Assembly (NCBI GenBank): GCA_016711875.1
Contig: JADJSD010000003.1
Coordinates: 992,001-1,056,000, forward strand
Source: Betaproteobacteria bacterium
GTDB lineage: Bacteria; Pseudomonadota; Gammaproteobacteria; Burkholderiales; Usitatibacteraceae
Length of the DNA stretch: 64,000 nt
Direction: 5' to 3'
Part shown: piece by piece, positions 17,434 to 25,675 of the stretch
Position numbering within the stretch: the stretch's first letter is position 1
Layout: every line of letters begins with the position of its first letter
Position numbers and translations under genes: made by a program
The notes under the pieces: model-generated
What the model saw: only the letters and a program-made list of their open reading frames with translations
Databases searched by the model: none
What the model was told of the DNA's origin: nothing

Positions 17434-19073
17434 CCGACGATCGCCCATGGGGCTCGGTCATCGAGGCGGCCTGGCGCGCACTCGAACAGGGCGGGTGGGA
17501 ATACCTCTTGCCCGACGGCCGCGGCCGCCGCTGGCTGTGCGTGGACCTGCTCCGGGGTGCGACGACCAGCTACCTCGCGCCGTTGTGCGCGTCTCTCGAC
17601 ACGGTCTGCCTTGATCCCGCGCACGTGGCGGACGTGCACGCCTCCTTGCACCTGCTGGAGCAGCGCAACGTGCGGGTGCACGACGGCATCTTTCCCTCCA
17701 CCGCGCCCGACGGATTGCCTTTCGACGGGTTCGTGCTTCACGACCTGCACGGGTGCCTGGACGAAGCCACCCGCGAACGCTGCCTCGCCGCCGCCCAGGC
17801 GGCGCTCGGCCCCGACGGATTCGCTTTCGCCACGGCCCGCAACCGCTTCGGCTATTCACGCCTGCGCGAGCGCGGCGGCGCGCCCGGCACGACGCCCGCA
17901 GCCCTCCGGCGACTGCTGGGACGCGGACACACGACGCTTCACCCGTTCATCTGCAATGCCGACGGCCGCCTGCTCGACGTGATCGCCCCGAGCGGCTACG
18001 TGTCGGCGAAGAATCCCGCGCGAATGGGCGAGCGGCTTCGCCGGCTCGTCCTCGGCCCGTCGCTCGCGCCGCTCCTGAGCCCGGCCTTCGGCATCGTGGC
18101 GCGCCCGGACGGCGCACCGAAGCGCCTGCTCTACCTCGTGGTCGACGAGGCCGTCGGGCGGGGCCTGCTGGCCGCCGGTGCCACCTTCCGTCGCTGGCAC
18201 GTGCTGCGCGGCGGCAAGGCGATCGTCTCGCTGGGCCCGCCGGGTCGCGGCTTCGGCCAGGTCATCGCGGTGTTCGCACGAGGGCCGCAGGCGATCGGCA
18301 GGCGCGAGCGCGAATTCGTCATGCTGGAGCGATTGGCGGACCTGCCCGCGAACCTCTCGGGTCGCATTCCTCGCGCCCATTTCCGCACCGACGTGGCCGG
18401 CACGCCCGCCTTCCTCATTGAGGAGCTGGCGGGCATCACGCTGGATGCGCCGGCGCCCCATCTGGAGGCGGCGACGCGGGAAGCGGCGGCATTCGTCACC
18501 CGACTGCACGTCGCCACGCGGCGCGCGCGCGATTTCGGCCCGGACGACTTCGAGCGCCTGGTCGATCCCTGGATCGCGACGGCCGAATCGCGCTACCCGC
18601 CGCTTGCAGACGCCCTCGCGCGCCTGCGCCCCGCCCTGAGATCGGCACTCGCCTCGCAGGCACTGCCCGTCGTCTGGATGCACGGCGACTACAAGGTCGA
18701 GAACGTGATCATCGATCCTTCGGACGCCCGCCTGGTGGGGGTCATCGACTGGGAGCACACCCAGCCCGAGGGACTGCCGTTCATCGACCTGTGGTATCTG
18801 CTCCTCTACAACCGCGAGATACGGTACGGCACCCACTTCTTTCCCGCCGTGGAGGCCTTCACGGCGCCGGAGCGGATGCAGCAGGAGTTACGTCAGGCGA
18901 GCGAGAAGTACGGGAAGGCGCTGGACATCAACGCGAAGGCGTGGCGTGCGCTCGCCGGCGCCTTCATCGCGCACCACATCGGCAGCCGGGTCTACTACCC
19001 GGCGACGGACCCCTCGTCCATGGCGCAAATCCGCGCGGCGGTCGAGGCCTGGCTGGCATGGAGAGAAACATGA
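17430..19073 (+). CDS. Methyltransferase-like domain fused to APH-type phosphotransferase
   Basis: 547 residues starting at GTG 17430 (GTGA overlap with the upstream stop). The first about 200 residues look like a degenerate class I methyltransferase: a strand-loop region RRWLCVDLLRGATTSY, then LDTVCLDPAHVADVHASLHLL and a carboxylate strand FDGFVLHDLHGCLD. The rest is an aminoglycoside-phosphotransferase/choline-kinase-like domain with HGDYKVENVII (H418, D420) and GVIDWEHTQPEG (D440), the catalytic loop and metal site. It may phosphorylate a sugar or amino-alcohol for EPS decoration; the N-terminal domain could act in the same step or only bind. It overlaps the next GT2 by ATGA. The fusion is unusual and neither substrate is known. 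Confidence 0.75.
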   Translation: MTDDRPWGSVIEAAWRALEQGGWEYLLPDGRGRRWLCVDLLRGATTSYLAPLCASLDTVCLDPAHVADVHASLHLLEQRNVRVHDGIFPSTAPDGLPFDGFVLHDLHGCLDEATRERCLAAAQAALGPDGFAFATARNRFGYSRLRERGGAPGTTPAALRRLLGRGHTTLHPFICNADGRLLDVIAPSGYVSAKNPARMGERLRRLVLGPSLAPLLSPAFGIVARPDGAPKRLLYLVVDEAVGRGLLAAGATFRRWHVLRGGKAIVSLGPPGRGFGQVIAVFARGPQAIGRREREFVMLERLADLPANLSGRIPRAHFRTDVAGTPAFLIEELAGITLDAPAPHLEAATREAAAFVTRLHVATRRARDFGPDDFERLVDPWIATAESRYPPLADALARLRPALRSALASQALPVVWMHGDYKVENVIIDPSDARLVGVIDWEHTQPEGLPFIDLWYLLLYNREIRYGTHFFPAVEAFTAPERMQQELRQASEKYGKALDINAKAWRALAGAFIAHHIGSRVYYPATDPSSMAQIRAAVEAWLAWRET

Positions 19074-20212
19074 TCGAAGGGATTTTCTGGGCGAGCGCTC
19101 TGCTGGTCGCCTACCACTACGTGCTGTATCCCCTCGGCGTGATCGCCCTGGCGAGGTCGCGCCCCGAACCCCGCCCGGGCGACCCGGCGCAATGGCCGTC
19201 GGTCACCTTCGTGATCGCGGCCTATAACGAGGAGCGGGTCATCGACTGGAAGATCCGCAACACGCTCGAACTCGACTATCCGCGCGAGCGCTTCGAGGTG
19301 ATCGTCGCGTCCGACGGCTCGAACGACCGCACCGGCGAGATCGCGAGTTCCTACGCGGCGCGGGGCGTGGTGTCCCTGCACCAGCCCGAACGGCGCGGCA
19401 AGACCGCGGCGCTCAACCGGGCGGTCGCCGCGGCGAAGGGCGAGATCGTGGTGTTCTCCGACGCCAACAACGAATTCTCCACCGACGCGATCCGCGTGCT
19501 CGTGCGGCACTTCGCGGACCCGGAAGTGGGCGGCGTGTGCGGGGCCAAGCGCATCAAGCCCGCCGAGGAACGCGAATCGTCCATGGGCGACAGCCTCTAC
19601 TGGCGCTACGAGAGCGCGGTGAAGGTAGCCGAGAGCCGCATCCACACCATCAGCAACGCCGACGGCGAGATCTTCGCCATCCGCCGCTCGCTCTACCGCC
19701 ACGTGCCCGAGCACATCATCAACGACGACGCGGAGATCACGCTGAACCTGGTCGACCAGGGCAAGCGCATCCTCTACGAGCCGCAGGCCCGCTCCTTCGA
19801 GTACGCCTCGCTGCACATCCGCGACGACTTCTTCGTCAAGGTGCGCATGGTCGCCGGCGGCTACCAGACCCTCGCGGAGCACGCGCGCGAGCTGCTCCCG
19901 TGGCGATCATGGTTCACCTGGTCGTTCTTTTCGCACAAGACCCTTCGATGGCTGGCGCCGGTGTTCCTGATCCTCGCGCTCGTGTCCTCGGCGGCGCTCG
20001 CCGCCCGGCCGTTCTACGGTTTCATGCTTGCGGCGCAGGGGACCTTCTACGCGGTGGCGGCGCTGGGCGCGCTGCTCATCGGCCGCATGCGGCTGCCGCC
20101 GCCGATCTACGTGCCTTACTACTTCACTGTGATGAACACCGCCGCCTTCATGGGGCTCGTGCGCTTCCTGCGACGGACGCAGACCGTGCACTGGCGCCGG
20201 GCGCAGCGCTAG
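19070..20212 (+). CDS. Membrane-anchored glycosyltransferase family 2
   Basis: 380 residues. One N-terminal membrane segment precedes a GT2 catalytic domain (VTFVIAAYNEERVIDWKI, VASDGSNDRTGE, VFSDANNEFSTDA, INDDAEITLNLVDQG), followed by three or four C-terminal membrane segments. The build resembles processive or polyprenyl-phosphate GT2 enzymes of the cellulose/hyaluronan-synthase branch, but it lacks a clear QxxRW motif, so processivity is uncertain. The start at ATG 19070 overlaps the previous stop (ATGA); an in-frame ATG at 19058 is less likely. It is part of the plus-strand EPS operon. Confidence 0.85.
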   Translation: MIEGIFWASALLVAYHYVLYPLGVIALARSRPEPRPGDPAQWPSVTFVIAAYNEERVIDWKIRNTLELDYPRERFEVIVASDGSNDRTGEIASSYAARGVVSLHQPERRGKTAALNRAVAAAKGEIVVFSDANNEFSTDAIRVLVRHFADPEVGGVCGAKRIKPAEERESSMGDSLYWRYESAVKVAESRIHTISNADGEIFAIRRSLYRHVPEHIINDDAEITLNLVDQGKRILYEPQARSFEYASLHIRDDFFVKVRMVAGGYQTLAEHARELLPWRSWFTWSFFSHKTLRWLAPVFLILALVSSAALAARPFYGFMLAAQGTFYAVAALGALLIGRMRLPPPIYVPYYFTVMNTAAFMGLVRFLRRTQTVHWRRAQR

Positions 20213-20226
20213 AGGGGAGCCGATTC

Positions 20227-21009
20227 ATGCGCTCGTTCGTCACGGAACTCGTGCACCTGTTCCTGCAGGTTCCCCTCTGGATGTTCATAGCCCTCGCGGC
20301 GGCGGCGGCCTGGTCATGGCGCGCGCCGCGGGGCAGTCACCGCCGGCGATGGCGCTGGCCGCTCGCGATGCTGGCCGCGCTCTTCTGGATCCTCACGGCG
20401 CCGGCGCTCCCCGTGACCGTCGAGTCGAACCTCGAGCATGTCTACGACGCTCCCCGGATAACCGATGCCGACCGCAGCGCGGACAATGTGATCCTGGTGC
20501 TCACGGCCGGCTGGCTGCGCAAGACGCGCGACGGCTGGGACCAGAGGCTCGGCGAGGCGGGCTGGGTCCGGACCGTCGAGGCCGTGGACCTGTGGAAGCG
20601 CATCGGCGGGCGCATCCTCATCACCGGTGCGCCCACCCCGGACGGCCGGGACTCGGCCGCTGCGGCCATGGGCCGGCTCGCCATGCGCCTGGGCGTGCCC
20701 CCGGAGGCCGTTCTCGTCGAACCCCGGGCGGCCAACACCCACGAGAACCTGCTTTTCTCGAAACGGATGGTGGAAGGCAGGCGCGCTCGCATCTGGCTGC
20801 TCACCAGCGCGCTTCACATGCCACGAAGCGTGGCCACGGCCCGCGCGGTGGGCATGGAAGTGACGCCCTACCCGTGCGATTTCCGCGCGAACGAGGTACT
20901 GGAGTGGACCGACTACTTCCCCTCCAACCAGGCGCGGGCATCCATCGAGTCGGTGGTGCACGAACTCATCGGAATCGTCGCCTATCGCGTTCGCGGCTGG
21001 GGCGCTTAG
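20227..21009 (+). CDS. YdcF/ElyC-family protein (DUF218)
   Basis: 260 residues with two N-terminal hydrophobic helices (about residues 10-25 and 45-60) and a DUF218 domain: NVILVLTAGWLRKTRDGW, GRILITGAPTPDGRDSAAAAMG, VEPRAANTHENLLFSKRMV and WLLTSALHMPRSVATARAVG. Family members (YdcF, SanA, ElyC) are linked to envelope integrity and undecaprenyl-phosphate metabolism, which suits an EPS locus. The start is ATG 20227 with a GGGGAG site 6 bp upstream. It is the last gene of the first plus-strand run. Its stop shares bases with the stop of the convergent GT2 (TTAG, 21006-21009). Confidence 0.85.
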   Translation: MRSFVTELVHLFLQVPLWMFIALAAAAAWSWRAPRGSHRRRWRWPLAMLAALFWILTAPALPVTVESNLEHVYDAPRITDADRSADNVILVLTAGWLRKTRDGWDQRLGEAGWVRTVEAVDLWKRIGGRILITGAPTPDGRDSAAAAMGRLAMRLGVPPEAVLVEPRAANTHENLLFSKRMVEGRRARIWLLTSALHMPRSVATARAVGMEVTPYPCDFRANEVLEWTDYFPSNQARASIESVVHELIGIVAYRVRGWGA

Positions 21010-22058
21010 GCGCCTGTCGGACCTGCCCGGGCCCGTCGCAGGCGCTCGAGAACCTTCGCCGGCAACCCGATCCGCAGGGCGATCCTGAGCGCGCCCGTCG
21101 AGCGCTCGCCCAGCCGGAGGCTTTCCAGGAGGTGGGAAAATGCCTCTCGCTTGCACGTGGCGGACAGCGCGTAAGCGGCGTCGAGGTGAAATTCGCGCAA
21201 AGCCGCGCGGACCCGCGCGGCATTGCGGCGAGCAAGCGCGGGATCCGCCTCGAAGATCTTGCGTGCCGTGTCCAGGATGCCCAGGGCCGTACCCGCCGAT
21301 GTCGTGTGCCCGGAGAGTTGGCCGGGCGAGAGCCGGTAGCGCAGCAGCGGTCGGTCCAGGTGCACGAAGGGCCCTGTCCGGGCCAGGCGCACGATCCACT
21401 CCCAATCGGAGGTGTAGCGAAGCGCCGTGTCCTGCAGTCCCGCCCGCTCGATGGCCGACCGCCGGACCATGAAGGTCGGCGGGTGGACGAAGTTTCCGAA
21501 TGCGACTTGCTCGTAGATCGAGCCGAGGCGAGCCGACGCCGAGCCACCGCCGGGCGCACTGACGTCGGCGGACCGCGGATAGAGGCCCTGCAGGCCACCG
21601 GGGGCCTGCTCGAGCGACGAATAGTAGCGCGATCCGTAGTCGGGGGAGACCTCGCCTTCGGCGTCGAAGGCGCTGAAGCTCGTCGAGCAGGCGACCGCCT
21701 CCGGGAAGCGATCGAGCGCGGCCACCTGGAGCGCGATGCGATCGGGATCGCAGAGGTCGTCGCAGTCGATGAGCGCGACGAATTCACCGCTCGTGCGGGT
21801 GATTCCCGAATTGCGGGCGCTCGCCACGCCGCCATTGGCCTGGTGTTCGATGCGGACGCGATCCCGGTATCCCTCGAGAACGTCGCGTGTACGGTCGGAC
21901 GAGCCGTCGTCGACCACCAAGAGTTCGATCGGGCGATAGGTCTGGGCGAGCACGCCTTCGATCGATTCGGCCACCGTGCGCTCGCAGTTGTAGGCCGGCA
22001 TGATGACGCTGACCAGACGCGGGGCGCCCTCCTCGATGCCTGCGCAATCCCGTCCCAT
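21006..22058 (-). CDS. Glycosyltransferase family 2
   Basis: 350 residues. The start is ATG 22058, preceded by a strong GGGGAGG site; upstream in-frame ATGs at 22133 and 22109 lack one. GT2 motifs are LVSVIMPAYNCERTVAESI, LLVVDDGSSDRTRDV, ALIDCDDLCDPDR (DXD) and TSDWEWIVRLARTG (acceptor side). It is a single gene facing leftward between two plus-strand EPS runs and ends convergently with the YdcF-like gene. The C-terminal helical tail (RIALRIGLPAKVLERLRR) may associate with membrane. It probably adds one sugar of the repeat unit. Confidence 0.87.
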   Translation of the reverse strand: MGRDCAGIEEGAPRLVSVIMPAYNCERTVAESIEGVLAQTYRPIELLVVDDGSSDRTRDVLEGYRDRVRIEHQANGGVASARNSGITRTSGEFVALIDCDDLCDPDRIALQVAALDRFPEAVACSTSFSAFDAEGEVSPDYGSRYYSSLEQAPGGLQGLYPRSADVSAPGGGSASARLGSIYEQVAFGNFVHPPTFMVRRSAIERAGLQDTALRYTSDWEWIVRLARTGPFVHLDRPLLRYRLSPGQLSGHTTSAGTALGILDTARKIFEADPALARRNAARVRAALREFHLDAAYALSATCKREAFSHLLESLRLGERSTGALRIALRIGLPAKVLERLRRARAGPTGA

Positions 22059-22254
22059 GGGCACTTGCCTCCCCTGATCATCAACGCACGGTATCGACTG
22101 GCACATCCCCATTCCCGGGGTGCCTTGCCGCACGCGTCCAGCTTAGCATCGCCCTTCGAGTCGGCCCCGCGCGTCCTACGCCCGTAACACATCGGCCGGC
22201 GGGGCAGGCACGGGGGTCTCGGTTACACTACGCCGACACCCGATCGAATGAGCG

Positions 22255-23454
22255 ATGAACGAGTCCGAAGCCCCATGGCCCGCCTCGGCGCGGCCCGCGG
22301 CCGGAAACTTGACCGCGCGCCTTGCCCCGTTGCCGACGCTCGCGGCACTCGAGACCGAGTGGCGCGAACTCGAGGCGCGCTCGGCAGGCTCCGTCTGCCT
22401 CAGCTGGCATTGGATCGGCTGCTGGCTGGACTGCATTCCCCAGCGTGCCGCGGCCGAGCTGCTGCGGGTGCAGTCCGGCGGCCGGACGGTGGGACTCGCC
22501 GTCGTGTGCCGGCGCACGACATGGCGACACGCCTTCGTACGCTCACGCGGACTGCACCTCAACTGCACCGGCGATCCCCTGCTCGACGAGATCAATATCG
22601 AGCACAACGGGATGCTCGCCGAAGCGGGAAGCGAACGCCCGGTGCTCGAGGCGGCGCTGCGCCTGCTGCTCGAGCGCCCATCGCGCTGGGACGAACTGCA
22701 CCTGCCCGGACTCGGCGCGCCCGAGGTGCTCGCGACGATCGAAGTCGCAGGCAGGCTCGTGCGCCGGCGAAACGAGGGCCCCTGCCGGTACGTGGACCTC
22801 GACGCCCTGCGCGCGTCGGGCAAGCCCCACCGGGACAGCCTCGGCCGGAGCACGAGATACAACGTTCGCCGCAGCCAGCGCGAGTACGCCCTGATGGGCG
22901 ATCTCGAGATCGACGTGGCGCGAACCGCCGACGAGGCCGCGGATTTTCTCGCGCGACTCCAGGTTCTGCACCAGCGCTACTGGAGCGCGCGGGGCCAGCC
23001 CGGCAGCTTCGCCAACTCGTTCTTCTCGACGTTCCACGAGCGTCTCGTGCGCACCGCCTTTCCCGCGGGGGTGATTCAGCTGCTGCGCATCCGGGCAGGC
23101 GAGCACGACATCGGCTACCTCTACAACTTCGTCCACCGACGCCGCGTCTACAACTATCAATCGGGATTCGACTACGGCGAGGGCGGCAACCTGCACCGCA
23201 GGCCCGGCATGGTGGCGCATTCGCTCGCGATCGATCACAACGCGGCACTCGGGGCCAGCACCTACGATTTCCTCGCCGGCGACAGCGACTTCAAGCGCAG
23301 TTTCGCCACGGCATCGACGTCGATGGCCTGGTGCGTGGTGCAGCGCCCCCGCGCCATGTTCCGGATCGAGGACGGCCTGCGAATGGCCCGGAACCGCCTG
23401 CTGGGAACGACTCGCAAGCGCGACGGCGCAGCCGGGGCGGGAGTTGGCCCGTGA
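22255..23454 (+). CDS. GNAT/FemAB-like acyltransferase (CelD/BcsL, Acetyltransf_6 type)
   Basis: 399 residues. Two GNAT-like halves are visible: an N-terminal part (LETEWRELEARSAGSVCLSWHW) and a C-terminal acyl-CoA-binding part (LLRIRAGEHDIGYLYNFVHRRR, YNYQSGFDYGEGGNLHRRPG). This is the pattern of proteins named for cellulose/EPS acetylation and FemAB-like proteins of XrtA clusters. It probably acylates a sugar intermediate; an aminoacyl-transfer role cannot be excluded, which is of interest because an NRPS system lies in the same locus. The start is ATG 22255. It begins the second plus-strand run and overlaps the next gene by GTGA at 23451. Confidence 0.78.
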   Translation: MNESEAPWPASARPAAGNLTARLAPLPTLAALETEWRELEARSAGSVCLSWHWIGCWLDCIPQRAAAELLRVQSGGRTVGLAVVCRRTTWRHAFVRSRGLHLNCTGDPLLDEINIEHNGMLAEAGSERPVLEAALRLLLERPSRWDELHLPGLGAPEVLATIEVAGRLVRRRNEGPCRYVDLDALRASGKPHRDSLGRSTRYNVRRSQREYALMGDLEIDVARTADEAADFLARLQVLHQRYWSARGQPGSFANSFFSTFHERLVRTAFPAGVIQLLRIRAGEHDIGYLYNFVHRRRVYNYQSGFDYGEGGNLHRRPGMVAHSLAIDHNAALGASTYDFLAGDSDFKRSFATASTSMAWCVVQRPRAMFRIEDGLRMARNRLLGTTRKRDGAAGAGVGP

Positions 23455-24575
23455 TCCCGGCGGCCCTCGTCACCTTCGCCATCCTCGCCCTCGGAGGGGC
23501 GCTCGCCGTGACCGGCCTCGTGCGATCGCGGAACATGCAGGTCTGGATCGGTACCTGGGTGCGCTGGTCGTGGAAGCGCCGGAGTTCGCGCCGACCGCCC
23601 CGGCGGCACGTGTATTTCTGCTTCGCGGACCACTACGAACCGTACGGCCTGGGCGCGGACCGCGAGCGCGCCCACGCCCGGGTGGCGCGCTGGGTGAACG
23701 AGTATCCGGCCCTGGCCGAGCGCCATCGCGACAGCTTCGGAAACCGGCCGCGACACAGCTATTTCTATCCGGCCGAGGAATACGATCCGGAGCTGCTCGA
23801 CGCGCTCGCGGGTCTTCGCGACCGCGGACTCGGCGACGTCGAGGTGCACCTGCACCACGACAACGACACGCCGGAGAACTTCCGCCGCACCATCACCGGG
23901 TTCGCACGAACGCTGCACGATCGTCACGGATTTCTCGTGGAGGAACCGGGGACGGGACGCCTTCTCTACACTTTCATCCACGGCAACTGGGCGCTGGACA
24001 ATTCCCGGCCCGACGGCCGCTGGTGCGGCATCGACAACGAGCTCGCGATCCTGGCGGAAACCGGCTGCGTGGCGGACATGACCATGCCTTCGGCGCCGAG
24101 CGACACGCAGACGAGCACGATCAACTCGATCTACTTTGCCCTGGGGCGCGCGGGCTGCCGCAAGTCGCACGACAAGGGACGCCCCGTCCGCGTGGGCGAT
24201 TGGTCGCGGCCGGGCGAACTTCTCATGATCCAGGGCCCCCTCACGCTCAACTGGAAGGAAGGCAAGTGGGGCGTCCTGCCGCGAATCGAGAGCGGCGAGC
24301 TTTCCTTCGATGCGCCGCCCTCCCCCCACCGGATCCGTCTCTGGGGAGAATGCGCGATCTCTATCGAGGGCGCCGAGGAGCACGTCTTCATCAAGGTGCA
24401 CACGCACGGCGCCACCGAGAAATCCATGCGCATGCTTTTCGACCAGGGCGGCTTCGACTCCCTCTGGACCGAACTCGAGCGCCAGTACCGCGTGGATGCC
24501 GACCACACGCTTCGCTACGTGACCGCCCGCGAGATGGTGGACACCATCCGCGCGCTGGCCCACGGCGCCGGCTAG
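23451..24575 (+). CDS. Uncharacterised protein, possible deacetylase/glycoside-hydrolase-type barrel
   Basis: 374 residues from GTG 23451 (GTGA overlap). One N-terminal membrane helix (about residues 2-22) is followed by a soluble domain I cannot place firmly. Conserved-looking polar motifs are FADHYEP (D60, H61), VEVHLHHDNDTPENF (H133, H135, H136, D137) and FIHGNWALDNS (H177), the kind of His/Asp clusters seen in metal-dependent deacetylase-fold enzymes. HVFIKVHTHGATEK near the C-terminus adds two more histidines. It sits tightly between an acyltransferase and a GT4, so a role in EPS modification is likely. It could be a fourth deacetylase-like enzyme, but this is inference. Confidence 0.6.
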   Translation: MIPAALVTFAILALGGALAVTGLVRSRNMQVWIGTWVRWSWKRRSSRRPPRRHVYFCFADHYEPYGLGADRERAHARVARWVNEYPALAERHRDSFGNRPRHSYFYPAEEYDPELLDALAGLRDRGLGDVEVHLHHDNDTPENFRRTITGFARTLHDRHGFLVEEPGTGRLLYTFIHGNWALDNSRPDGRWCGIDNELAILAETGCVADMTMPSAPSDTQTSTINSIYFALGRAGCRKSHDKGRPVRVGDWSRPGELLMIQGPLTLNWKEGKWGVLPRIESGELSFDAPPSPHRIRLWGECAISIEGAEEHVFIKVHTHGATEKSMRMLFDQGGFDSLWTELERQYRVDADHTLRYVTAREMVDTIRALAHGAG

Positions 24576-24580
24576 AGGCG

Positions 24581-25675
24581 ATGCGCATCCTGCACCTGAT
24601 CGAGACCCTGGATTTCGGCGGCGCCGAGAAGATCGTCATCAGCCTCGCCAACGCCACGATCGCGCACCACGAGGTCTCGATCTGCTGCATGAAGCACAAG
24701 GGGGCGCTCGAACGCGAGGTCGATCCGCGCGTGCCGGTGCTGAGCCTCGGCAAGGGCGAGGGAAACGATGCGACGATGCCGTGGAAGATCGCCCGCCTTC
24801 TGCGCGAAGGAGACTTCGACGTGCTGCACACCCACAACTGGGGCGTGTTCCTGGAAGGCGGCCTGGCGGCGATGCTCGCGGGCACCGGGGCGCGCGTGCA
24901 CACGGTCCACGGACCCTACCGGGAGTACCCGGCGGGACTGAAGTCGCGCCTGAAGCTCGGCTTGCGCCACTTCCTCGAACGACTCGTGGCCAGGCGATTC
25001 CATCGCATCGCCGGGGTCTCCGACGCGATCTCGCGCTACATCGTCGAGGATATCGGCGTGCGCGGAGGCAATGTCTGCACGGTGCACAACGGCATCCCCG
25101 TGACGGCTGGCGCACCGCCTTCGCGTGAGGGCGCCGGTCCCGTGGTTTTCCTGAGCACGGGCCGCCTCGCGGAAATCAAGAACCACGCCCTCATGCTGCG
25201 CGCCTTCCGGCGCGCCCTCGACGCCGGCGCCCCGGCCCGACTGCGCATCGCGGGCGACGGCCCCTTGCGCGAGGCCATCGAGGCGCAACGCCGCGAGCTG
25301 GGCCTCGAGGCGCAGGTCGAGTTGCTGGGCTTTCGCGACGACATCCCGCAGCTGCTGGCCGGATCGCACGCTTTCCTGCTCACATCCCGGTACGAAGGCA
25401 TCTCCGTCGCGTTGCTCGAAGCGATGCGCGCCTGCCTGCCGATCATCGCCACCCGCGTGGGGGGCGTACCCGAGACGGTGCTCGACGGCGAGACGGGGTT
25501 GCTGTTCGCCGCCGACGACGAGGCCGGGATCGCGGGCGCCATCACCGAACTGGCCGTCGACGGATCCCGGCGCGAAGCACTCGGCAATCGGGGCCGCGCG
25601 CTCCTGCGCGAGGAGTTCTCGCTCGAGCGCATGACCGGCCGTTACCTCGATCTCTACACGGCCTGCACGCCATGA
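24581..25675 (+). CDS. Glycosyltransferase family 4
   Basis: 364 residues, GT-B fold. The N-terminus RILHLIETLDFGGAEKIVI after the Met is the classic GT4 opening with the glycine loop. The donor-binding half contains VFLSTGRLAEIKNHALMLRAF, IAGDGPLREAIE and the glutamate motif TSRYEGISVALLEAMRACLP. It starts at ATG 24581, five bases after the previous stop, and overlaps the next gene by ATGA at 25672. A cytosolic enzyme that would extend the lipid-linked EPS unit; sugar not known. Confidence 0.88.
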   Translation: MRILHLIETLDFGGAEKIVISLANATIAHHEVSICCMKHKGALEREVDPRVPVLSLGKGEGNDATMPWKIARLLREGDFDVLHTHNWGVFLEGGLAAMLAGTGARVHTVHGPYREYPAGLKSRLKLGLRHFLERLVARRFHRIAGVSDAISRYIVEDIGVRGGNVCTVHNGIPVTAGAPPSREGAGPVVFLSTGRLAEIKNHALMLRAFRRALDAGAPARLRIAGDGPLREAIEAQRRELGLEAQVELLGFRDDIPQLLAGSHAFLLTSRYEGISVALLEAMRACLPIIATRVGGVPETVLDGETGLLFAADDEAGIAGAITELAVDGSRREALGNRGRALLREEFSLERMTGRYLDLYTACTP

